Below are positions 9,801-16,326 of a stretch of DNA of 64,000 nt, piece by piece (position 1 is the stretch's first letter; the number at the start of each line of letters is the position of its first letter). Under the pieces are notes generated by a model. The model was given only the letters and a program-made list of their open reading frames with translations, was not told the DNA's origin and did not search any database. A program made the position numbers and the translations under genes. Source of the stretch: Rhynchopus euleeides (lineage: Eukaryota > Euglenozoa > Diplonemea > Diplonemida > Diplonemidae). Location of the stretch: contig OY723286.1 of assembly GCA_963210315.1 (NCBI GenBank), positions 1,426,001-1,490,000 of the forward strand, given 5' to 3'.

Positions 9801-10859
9801 TTGTTGTCGTCGGGTCTCCTCGTTTCGTGCAGCGATGGCCCGTTTCACCCGAGCGTTGAACCACCGTTTCCGATTTGGGCGGCGGCGCTGCTGGGGGATA
9901 TGCTTTAGGGCGACGTTGTTTAGGAGGCCCTTGAAACAGTGGTAGGCCTCGTAGGGGTTTTTCCATGCCTCCGCCTGGGGTGCCCTACTCTCCATCTCTG
10001 CCGCATAGCCCTTCCAGTCAGCGCGTGACCAGCACCATCTTACTCGCACATGCTTCGTCGCCTCGGACATTTCCTTGGGGGCCCCACCGAAGGGGAGGCA
10101 GAGCTCTATCGGGAGATGGTCTGATCCCAGGCTGTCAAGCGTCTTCCAGGTGCACCCATCCCAGGAGCTATGGGATATCACGATGTCTGGTGAGGAGCGC
10201 GTGCCGTGTCCGATGCGTGTCGGCACCTCTGGGTCATTCCAGGCGATCATACCGTTTAGGAGCATCCACCGGTGTAGGAGTACACCTTGCGGATCCTGTG
10301 TCGCTGCGGCATCCCAGGTGGCGTGGTGGACGTTGAAGTCCCCAGCGATGATGGTTTGGTCATCGGTGGGGAGGTCCTCCGGGTCGAAGTCGTCGGTGCG
10401 TTTATCGTCGGGGGACCCTCCGATACCACCCGGGCGGTACACATTCACCATTGTGACCGCCCGCCCATCTTTCCCCGTCACCCTCACGTCGAGCCTCTCG
10501 GTGCAGGAGGAGTCGGGGGTGACGTAGACCGTCTCAGCGTGGAGGGAATTTCGTGTGAAGGTCGCAACTCCTCCTCCGCTCTCCAGATCACCCGTACTTC
10601 GCTTGCGAGTCCTTCGCCGCAGGTGCGTTGCGTAGCCCTCTATCTTGAGGGTGGCGGTCTGGGCCCTTTTTAGCTCTTGTATAAGGAGTACGTCGTAGTG
10701 ATTTTTAGATACGTGGTGTTCGAACTCTGCCCTGCGCGCCCCCTCCAAGCCGTTGGCATTCCAGGAGAGGACACGCAGCGTGGTTGGGGGCCCGGGGTTT
10801 CGCTCCACATCTCCGGCACACAAAAGAAGGCGTTGTCGGGTGGATGTGTGGTGGAGCAA
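6840..10859 (-). CDS. LINE ORF2: APE endonuclease, reverse transcriptase, RNase H, zinc finger
   Basis: Makes the target nick and copies the element RNA into DNA. Residues are numbered from the TTG at 10857-10859. APE-type endonuclease at about 28-256: E62 in LLIQEL, GDFN at 173-176, SDH at 246-248. Reverse transcriptase at about 495-790: KAPGPDEIP, a SYRPIALTS-type strand, FVDMQQAFD (motif A), EGVPQGTVLSPLLF (motif B) and YADD at 741-744. RNase H at about 1045-1180: D1049, E1090, D1116 and the final AD near 1171-1172. A CX2CX7HX4C finger follows near the C-terminus. There is no ATG before the endonuclease: the frame opens without one and continues upstream of 10859 into ORF1 in the -1 register. 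Residues 17-24 form a 2A-like motif. Translation by -1 frameshift from ORF1, followed by 2A separation, is the simplest reading (inference). Confidence 0.93.
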   Translation of the reverse strand: MLHHTSTRQRLLLCAGDVERNPGPPTTLRVLSWNANGLEGARRAEFEHHVSKNHYDVLLIQELKRAQTATLKIEGYATHLRRRTRKRSTGDLESGGGVATFTRNSLHAETVYVTPDSSCTERLDVRVTGKDGRAVTMVNVYRPGGIGGSPDDKRTDDFDPEDLPTDDQTIIAGDFNVHHATWDAAATQDPQGVLLHRWMLLNGMIAWNDPEVPTRIGHGTRSSPDIVISHSSWDGCTWKTLDSLGSDHLPIELCLPFGGAPKEMSEATKHVRVRWCWSRADWKGYAAEMESRAPQAEAWKNPYEAYHCFKGLLNNVALKHIPQQRRRPNRKRWFNARVKRAIAARNEETRRQQAEPPTAKDAQKDALHLQRLRQEATVEVAAAKRVQWEKRCEAAGVNPSAAYTLIRELDGRSIKDANFPLVRDGKPVTAPMEKADMLAAHFAGVSGGGTKLDPNATQSLRTAPSASDNQAELHPSEQPFTMEELRVALAALGKRKAPGPDEIPNEFLLNLGPRARAAFLGILNLSWCTGVLPDAWTRATLVPIHKPKRPATKPESYRPIALTSTSCKVLERMIKARLVQLMEDDTLPCAQHHPVQAGFRKLRSTEDQLAHIVQLVQEPPDETEQTGPYSIRIIPKPQRKPRVSVVLFVDMQQAFDRVKRDIVLRRIEEMGFPRRYRTWLTAFLTNRRARVSVEGATSGLYEMKEGVPQGTVLSPLLFNIVMDEMAELLAGLGHDVRPAIYADDIAIVVSGSNIEQVAAKAQQALELLCAEGPTRGLEISREKTEHTVFGKRGALREVAEGPLLAYPDGTPVKRTTTPRYLGVTLDPTCSMQYHHERVIDKLLQRLNVVKMLAGSSWGCNAHTLRTAYLTYALPAVSYALGVYGPLLSNTMRAELERLHHQAARFITGCPTSTRTEDLLWEAHLDTFSAILDTAVATTYERFRRLDGTPGNAVTTLVGPKYSWLHQARCTSAECGLSGETMPKREAAPLHVATPTHPWEWNAIAEHIDIRTSLPGIIASRTKYSNDSLFISAQMMLRDLPDCAWHAYTDGCVSDGRGAGAVVIYRGDTPNAPHLESSHEAGRIASSFQAELLALVRAMEALTTLVSPGDHCAVITDSMSVLQALQTGPHRAREDLEHKLWQTIRELALQKDTTLHLRYVPSHVGVAGNEAADALTKEGLKQAPQTRIPFATAKAAAKRAIRGEMPPPRRDTLYYSGATDAPPRRPPLRVEGLTRLGDTEIRKLRTRRHRLVYDFDTSDGVPACTLCGQNSTVQHVFATCPHTTRLRSRLGVAGSPHNILLGQPGAALRYLVAAGLLPGKLEEYVRVTRGCRPAQTALHV
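10788..10811 (-). other. 2A-like ribosome-skipping motif (DVERNPGP)
   Basis: Codons for D-V-E-R-N-P-G-P, preceded by Leu-Leu-Leu-Cys-Ala-Gly, match the 2A consensus D(V/I)ExNPGP including its hydrophobic lead-in. 2A peptides make the ribosome skip the Gly-Pro bond, releasing the upstream chain and continuing with Pro. 2A-like motifs at the start of the endonuclease/RT ORF are known from trypanosomatid L1Tc/ingi elements. Here it lies only a few residues before the endonuclease domain, the right place to free ORF2 from an upstream fusion. Confidence 0.8.
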
Positions 10860-10915
10860 GTGTTGGGGGTGGGGGGGTGTGTAAGTGGGGGTGGGGGTGC
10901 GGTGTCCCGTCCCCT

Positions 10916-12220
10916 TTATATCTCCACCCCTTTTGCCCGCGTTGCATCCTTTCCCCTCCCTCGGCCCTTTGGGGACTTTCCACCGTAGGGGCTGGTCTGT
11001 GCGGATGTAGCGAGGGAATCCAGTTGGGTCCGTCGTCCCAAGGAGGCGATGTGTCTCGACGCCACGTCGACAGCTGGGGGCGGGGGGGGGTTCCCCACCC
11101 TTGGGGAGCCCGCGTAGACCCCTGCTTCGCGTGGCGACGGGGCGTCGTCGTCTTCATCGACAGCAGAGCAGGAGGAGGAGTCATCCTTTGCCGGGGCTCC
11201 CGAGGGCGGCGAGCCGCTCGTGAGCCGCTTGGCAGGCTTTCTCCTCCTCTTTCTCCGCTGCTCTGCGTCCTCCAGCCATTCCTCCACCTTTTTGCGCCAA
11301 TCGTCCAGGTACTTCTGCTTGGCTGCCTCCTCCGCTTCACGGTGGAGTCCCCTGGCGATCTCTTGGGCCTGAGAGGCACGCACCTCGTCATCCCTCTTGT
11401 GCAGCTCTGCTACCTGCTTACGCAGCGCGGCAGCCTCGGCCTCTAGCTTGTGCTGCTTCGCGTCCTGCTGGGTTTGCCAGACCCGCACCTCCTCTCTCCA
11501 CTCCCGCAGCGCTGCCACCTCCTCCCTGCTGGCTGTCAAAGCGCTGTGTAGTGCCGCGATATCCCCGCAGGTTTGCGGCTGTGGGTCGAGATCCATGGTG
11601 TTGGTGTTCGCGGGGGTGGGAGGTTGCAGCCGTGCGAGGTGGGTGGTCGCCTCTTTCAGCTGGCGTGTGCGGGACTTCTGCCACGCGAGCTTCGCCTGCT
11701 CCCACACCGCATCGCCCCTGCGCTTCCCCCCATGCCTCTGCACCATCTCCGTTTTGGAGTATGTGGCGCGGGTGGTGGGCTGCTCGCGGGGGTCGCGGAG
11801 CTTCGGGGGGAGCTGCAGGGCGGTGAGGGTGGCGACCCGCTGCTTCGCTCTTTCCAATTCTTGCTTTTCACGTTCCTTCTCCCTTGCCGCCCGCTCCTCG
11901 GCGACCTGCCTCTCCTTCTCTGCCCTCTCCTCTGCCACATCGACGATGGTGGCGGTGGCATCCCCTGCCCTGAGGAGGGTGTGGGGCGGCTTCCTCTCCG
12001 CAAGAATGCGGGCGGTTCCGCGGTCCACACTCGCAACCGTCGCCGTCTGCCACCCCAGCTGTTCGATGATGGTGGTGTAGGCCCTGGCGGTGCGCGCACC
12101 CTCAAGCCGGATGCGATACTCCCGGCATTCCGGGAGGTTTACCACAAACGGTGGTGGGCCGGCCGGTTGGCTGTCGGCAGAGCCGACACCCAGGGGAACC
12201 GCGGGGAGGTCGGCCGACAT
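10916..12220 (-). CDS. LINE ORF1: coiled-coil, basic RNA-binding-type protein
   Basis: 434 residues from the ATG at 12218-12220 to TAA at 10916-10918. Two long charged heptad-rich stretches, residues about 125-160 (Glu/Arg/Lys/Ala-rich) and 250-330, predict coiled coils. They are followed by a strongly basic cluster (RRKRRRKPAKR, near 335-345), an acidic DEDDD patch and a Gly/Arg-rich tail. This is the usual character of LINE ORF1 proteins, which bind the element RNA as multimers. No zinc knuckle or RRM is apparent. The last 60 or so codons overlap an open -1 frame that leads into ORF2, with two slippery-type heptamers. Confidence 0.85.
   Translation of the reverse strand: MSADLPAVPLGVGSADSQPAGPPPFVVNLPECREYRIRLEGARTARAYTTIIEQLGWQTATVASVDRGTARILAERKPPHTLLRAGDATATIVDVAEERAEKERQVAEERAAREKEREKQELERAKQRVATLTALQLPPKLRDPREQPTTRATYSKTEMVQRHGGKRRGDAVWEQAKLAWQKSRTRQLKEATTHLARLQPPTPANTNTMDLDPQPQTCGDIAALHSALTASREEVAALREWREEVRVWQTQQDAKQHKLEAEAAALRKQVAELHKRDDEVRASQAQEIARGLHREAEEAAKQKYLDDWRKKVEEWLEDAEQRRKRRRKPAKRLTSGSPPSGAPAKDDSSSCSAVDEDDDAPSPREAGVYAGSPRVGNPPPPPAVDVASRHIASLGRRTQLDSLATSAQTSPYGGKSPKGRGRGKDATRAKGVEI
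10949..10973 (-). promoter_or_regulatory. Candidate -1 frameshift sites at the ORF1/ORF2 junction
   Basis: In the ORF1 frame the heptamers C CCA AAG (10967-10973) and G GGA AAG (10949-10955) both fit X XXY YYZ. From either one, a -1 slip enters a frame with no stop through the 2A motif into ORF2. The ORF1 stop lies about 11 to 17 codons further on. A G/C-rich stretch follows, but I have not shown a pseudoknot. Confidence 0.45.
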
Positions 12221-12316
12221 TGTGTGTGGTGTGTAAGTTTGTGTGTTTTGTTGTGTATCCCCCTGGTGACAGGGGTGGGGTCAGGCTGTATCCTGACACC
12301 AAAATCTGGTTTTTCC

Positions 12317-12975
12317 GGTGGCGAAAAAATTTTCTCGACCCTCGATTTTGCCAGAATTTTTTTTTACCCCTCAATTTTTTTCGGCGCCCTTCGGGCGCCG
12401 AAACCTCAACCCGCTCGGTCAGTCATGAGCGCCCTTCTGGAACCTCCGCCCCAACACGCGTACTTGCCGTTGCCAAATTGCCCGAACGAGGTTTTCCTCT
12501 GCATTATTTTGTCCGTCTGGATGACCTGAATGTCATCAAATGAAGCCCGCAGAGCGGAAACTGGGAGGCCGGACTCCAAATAACCTCGCATACTTGAGGA
12601 CATCATCGAGCAAGTCTTGCGGGGAAGTGTAAACCATAAACAACCAAAGTGTACATGACTGTTAGCAACTTCTCGACGGAACTGGCGAAGCATAGTCTTC
12701 ACCCCCCTCCAGGAGGCCTGTGCCTGCCTTTGACACAGTCGTGAAGTCCGACCGAGGACACAAATTTCGCTGTCGATGTATCGACCAGCTTGGCCTGCTG
12801 TGCGTCAGAGTTCAGGGCTTTGAGAAATAGTTGAAAAGAAATCTGACCTCCAGGGCAGGGAACTCGGACTTTTTTTCCCCCAGCCAAAAATCCCGTGGCG
12901 AAAATATTTTTTTCGCCAAGCTGGTTTCCAGAAATATTTTTTTTGGGAGAAAATTTTTTTTTTCGCCACGGGGGA
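12317..12975. mobile_element. AT-richer TIR-like element with coding remnant
   Basis: GGTGGCGAAAAAATTTTCTC at 12317-12336 recurs inverted at 12947-12970 with a longer A-run. The right end also has an inner inverted pair (CCGTGGCGAAAATA near 12893 against TTTTCGCCACGG near 12961-12972). A strong hairpin, TTCGGCGCC...GGCGCCGAA, lies at 12380-12402. Between the ends, the minus strand has two short open frames (about 12700-12887 and 12406-12702) with AT-richer codon use than the neighbours, which could be one gene broken by a frameshift. No family is recognised. Confidence 0.35.
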
Positions 12976-13967
12976 TATCCACTGGGTCACATGGACTTCC
13001 ATCTGGTGTGGGGGTGGAGTAGAGGCGCAGAGAGAGCGAGAGAGAGGGGGTCAACCGATCCGTCACTCGGTATGGAGGCGGTGTGTGAGATCTGAGGGTG
13101 TGGGTGTGGTAAGCTGGGTATGCGGGACGCGCGAAAAGTGCGACGGGGGGATATTTTTTTTGGAGATTTCTACGAAAGCACCCCGTGCGGCAGCTTGAAA
13201 ATTGAATGGCGGGAGGGAGGTGGGTGATGGGATGGAGGACCACGGGGTAACTGGCGGGGGAGTGGGGGCGGAACCACTGGCGAGGCGATATCCCCACTCG
13301 CCCCCCCCCCACCCCGCGTCCCCCCTTCCATCACCTCGGTGGCTGAGCACTCCCTGCAAGGCAGCCCCAAGCAAGAGGCTGGTGCCCGACGGCGCACGGG
13401 CACCCCACACACGAGGTGGGATGTGTTCGAGATTTGTCTGCACCAACACCACGCTGACCCAACTCCATAGGCATGCGTGAATGGGTGTTCGGTTCGATTC
13501 GGTTCGGTGTGTTTGTTCAATTCAAGGCACCTCTGTGCCATCGATGCACAGAAGAGCCAGGCACCACATCAAGTGGGGCTGGCAGACGTCGGAGACGAAA
13601 GCCATGAAGCAGGGCCAGAGGGACAGAACGAGGGGGCAGGGGGGAGGTATCAATAGAGAGAGGTAAGCCCCAGAGAGCCCCAAACACCTCTCTCCCCCCC
13701 CCCTCCACATGCAGGTAGCGCCCGTGACTAGAACGGGTGTAGGGGTGTGTGTGGATGAGCATAAAACAAAAGGGGCATCGGCCCCGCTCCACACCCATAT
13801 ATCTCTCTTGAACGGCAAAGAGAAAAAGCGTTGCGAAGAGAGGAGAGAGCTGCGCTACACGATTTGCACAAGACAAAATCACATAACGCGGTTCGCACGG
13901 TTCTGTTATGACAACAGAACCAAAATGACAGGGTGTGGTTTAACCACACACACCCAGACACCCGCCC
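12976..13967. other. Intergenic region downstream of the hydrolase gene, no gene seen
   Basis: No supported gene. C-rich tracts (about 13301-13325 and 13691-13706) and a purine-rich stretch near 13030-13050. The 3' UTR of the hydrolase gene should lie at the right end. Confidence 0.45.
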
Positions 13968-14966
13968 CTACGCCACAACACAGCAGCAACGCTGCTGGTT
14001 GGTGACATCAACATCCGTGGGTTCCGTGCTGGCACGCCCCTTCCCCTTTCCCTTCCCCTCGCCCGACACACCAGGCCCTGGCCTGCAGGACCCGGCAAGC
14101 AGAGCCTCGCCCAGTCCTGCCGCCACCTGCTCCTCCTCCTCCTCCATCCCCTCCACCCCACCACGGCTCTTCTCGCGCACGAAGCCCTCCACGATGCCAG
14201 GCCACGCCTGCACATCGGCATAACTCTCCGCAACATGCAGGGCTGCGTTGGGGAGCAGCCTGCCTAGCTCCTCGGCGCTCGCCACAGGGTGCATCGTGTC
14301 GCCTGGCCAGGCCAGGATGAGGGTCGGCACATCCAAGTCTTTGAGGGCCTCCCTGGTGGGGAAGTCCGACTGGGCAGCGCCGTGCATCACGAGGGATGCG
14401 GTGTCGCGGTGGAACGCAGGGGGTTCCCAGACGTGGGTCAACCCGGCATCCCCGAATATGCGGACAGGCTTTGCCGCACGGTTCATCTTGAGGTATCTGT
14501 CAAACCCCGCGTCTCGGGCGAGCGAGTCACCGAGCTGTGCCATAAACTGACGCTTCTCGGTGCGCGCCTCAAAGCAAGGAGGCGGGATGCACAGCACCAT
14601 GCCCGCCAGGCGGTGCCGCAACCGCAGGGCCGCATGGAGGGACGATGCACTTCCCATGCTTGCACCTCCAATAAAAAGCTTCCCCTCAGGGCATGTTGTT
14701 TCCGCGACCTTCAGCAGGTCACCCCCCAGTGCCTCCCAGGTGTACTGCTCAGCCCTGCCCCCGCCAGTGCTGCTGCCATGCCCGCGTGCGTCGTAGCGGA
14801 TGACCTTTGATAGGCCTGGGCCCCAGGGGAAGTGGCCCTCAGCCTCCTCGGATTCCCTGCAGCCGCCCATGCAGTGCGCCCACAGCAGGGGGTGACCCTC
14901 CTCTGAGCCCTGGTCAGCCACGCTGGCGCAGAGTGTGGCGCCATCGACATTGATGCGGGTGTCCAT
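13968..14966 (-). CDS. Alpha/beta-hydrolase with CaaX-like C-terminus
   Basis: 332 residues from the ATG at 14964-14966. The frame stays open upstream but there it is Pro/Thr/His-rich low-complexity sequence, so I take this ATG. The fold is recognisable: YDARGHGSS at about 59-66, nucleophile elbow GGASMG with Ser103, acid Asp223 in WPGDTMHP. These are features of the BioH/lipase-like alpha/beta hydrolases, which cleave esters or similar bonds; the substrate is unknown. The His usually found about 20-25 residues after the acid (in a GH motif) is not at the expected place (SYADVQ), though H226 and H244 are near. A Glu-rich then Gly/Lys-rich tail ends in Cys-Cys-Cys-Val-Val-Ala, whose last four residues fit a CaaX prenylation box with two extra cysteines for acylation. 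It may therefore be a membrane-tethered hydrolase (inference). Confidence 0.8.
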   Translation of the reverse strand: MDTRINVDGATLCASVADQGSEEGHPLLWAHCMGGCRESEEAEGHFPWGPGLSKVIRYDARGHGSSTGGGRAEQYTWEALGGDLLKVAETTCPEGKLFIGGASMGSASSLHAALRLRHRLAGMVLCIPPPCFEARTEKRQFMAQLGDSLARDAGFDRYLKMNRAAKPVRIFGDAGLTHVWEPPAFHRDTASLVMHGAAQSDFPTREALKDLDVPTLILAWPGDTMHPVASAEELGRLLPNAALHVAESYADVQAWPGIVEGFVREKSRGGVEGMEEEEEQVAAGLGEALLAGSCRPGPGVSGEGKGKGKGRASTEPTDVDVTNQQRCCCVVA

Positions 14967-15913
14967 TGAGGAGGAGGGGTGGGGGGGGCGAGGGTGTTGG
15001 TGTGGGAAGAGGCGGGGGAGGGGGTGCTGCTGCTGCAACGAGAAGCGGTTCCCTCCCGCGGGCTGGTGGGGTGGGGTCGGGAGGGCTGGCGGAGGCGTTT
15101 GGCGGGTGTGGGTGTGTGTGGGCGATTCCTGTGGGAGGTGTGTGTCGGTGCAAGGCGATTGGGGCTGGAGGGGCCAACACAGCAGGGGATGTATCAAACA
15201 GCCGGTCAGACAAGAGGGGGGGCAGCACGGGTGGGTGAGGGATGTGTGGGGGATGGTCGGCGGCGTTGTTTGTGGAGATTGTGGCTCGGTGGAGGCAGGC
15301 CTTAATAGGCACAGTGACGGGGCGTCACGTGCAGCAGGCACGTATGTATCGGCACAGGCGGGTGCGCAGCAAGGCGCACGCCGGTGGATCAGGTGTGTGG
15401 TGCAGGTCTGCGGGTTTGAAACAAAAGTAGTGAAGAAAAAAGAAGAAAAGAGAAGAGAAGAGAAGACATCGGAGGAATGTGGCGCCAGATCAGGGCGCGT
15501 GCAACACAAGCACAGGCGGGACCCGTGCCCTCACCCCTGCAGCACCTCGTGGGGTGAGGGAGGCCGTCAGTGCGGTGTGCGTCGTTCTCAGTTGTGTGGT
15601 GTCGAGAGTTGTGACCACGTCAGTTCGGAAGTGTTCGGATTCGGACGACGCCAATGTGGCATCGCTTCTATTGGAGAGTCAAGTGGATGCAAGAACAGCA
15701 AAACCAAAAGCAAAGAGCAAACAGCAAAGGAAAAACAGGGAACGGGGTGCCTGATCATGTGCACCGACGCCTGCAAATGAATGCAGCCCTCGCAGGCACA
15801 AGGCGCGGTGCACGGAGAGGCATGCTGGGAAGGAAGGGGTGCGGCCCACTGCATAGAACAAACAAGGCAGGTGCGCCTGTCAGGTAGAGCAGAGCCATCT
15901 CGCTCTCTGGCTA
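14967..15913. other. Region between hydrolase and peroxidase remnant, no gene seen
   Basis: Upstream region of the hydrolase gene. The first 500 bp are G-rich and can be read as Pro/Thr/His-rich protein on the minus strand, but nothing in it resembles a domain. An AAGAGAAG purine run lies near 15445-15470. No clear core promoter is seen. Confidence 0.45.
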
Positions 15914-16253
15914 TCACTGGAACCCGTTCTCCTGGATCTGGCGCCACGCCGCCACGAAGTGTGTCTCGTAGGCGGCACGGTCACGCGAGAACTGGCGCAC
16001 GATGTTGCGCAGCCGGTTGTCTGCGCGCAGCGCCATGTCGATCGGAAGCATCACGGAGCGACGCCCGGGCCCGCCGCGGTACTGCAGGTCCGTCCCACGT
16101 GTCTCGGCGGTGTTCCTGTGATGGGGTGCGTGTGGTTGCGGAGCAGAAGAGAACAGAACAGATCAGAAAGCAAACACATGAGAAACTGAAGAGCAACACG
16201 ACACAGCACAACACAGCCATGAATCAAAGGGAACACAACAGGCAAAAAATACC
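15914..16253 (-). pseudogene. 3' terminal exon of a class I haem peroxidase gene, cut off from its 5' part
   Basis: Exon 15914-16115 follows the acceptor ATCACAG|G and codes 66 residues to TGA at 15914-15916. The stretch SVMLPIDMALRAD, then the R..FSRDRAAYETHFVAAW pattern ending in ENGF, matches the C-terminal helix region of cytochrome c/ascorbate peroxidases (family pattern MLPTD.aL, D...F..dF..A...L...G). An upstream intron (about 16116-16252) has the donor GGAAG|GTATTT. Only a few bases of the preceding exon remain before the LINE array begins at about 16258. The haem-binding and catalytic parts of a normal peroxidase of about 250-300 residues are absent from the window, so this is a truncated gene here. 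Confidence 0.6.
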
Positions 16254-16295
16254 TTCCCCAGGGTCCTTGTCCAGCATCAGTAGAGTGTCCAGTCT

Positions 16296-16319
16296 GGCGG
16301 ACGACTGCTACTGTCCGCC
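16296..16319 (-). other. Hairpin in the 3' tail of each array unit
   Basis: GGCGGAC and GTCCGCC form a 7-bp stem with a 10-base loop, just after the ORF stop codon and within about 60 bases of the unit's 3' end. It recurs every 3395 bp (19691, 23086 and so on). Hairpins near the RNA 3' end are known LINE RT recognition structures, so a similar role is inferred. Confidence 0.5.
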
Positions 16320-16326
16320 CGGGCCC

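Larger units (their letters stand above)
6840..12220 (-). mobile_element. Two-ORF LINE (ingi/I-like layout), both ORFs intact
   Basis: ORF1 (10916-12220) and ORF2 (6840 to about 10859) lie in this order on the minus strand, with domains APE endonuclease, RT, RNase H and a CCHC-type zinc finger, as in the I/ingi group of non-LTR retrotransposons. All catalytic motifs are present and no stop interrupts either frame, so the copy may be active or very recent. The coordinates cover only the coding part. The 5' UTR probably extends right to about 12260-12300 and the 3' UTR left to about 6600, but neither end is fixed. Confidence 0.9.

Noticed and set aside
14967..15509. N-terminal extension of the hydrolase to 513 residues
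   Set aside because: The added 181 residues are Pro/Thr/His low-complexity sequence from a G-rich strand; the internal ATG at 14964-14966 directly precedes the folded domain.
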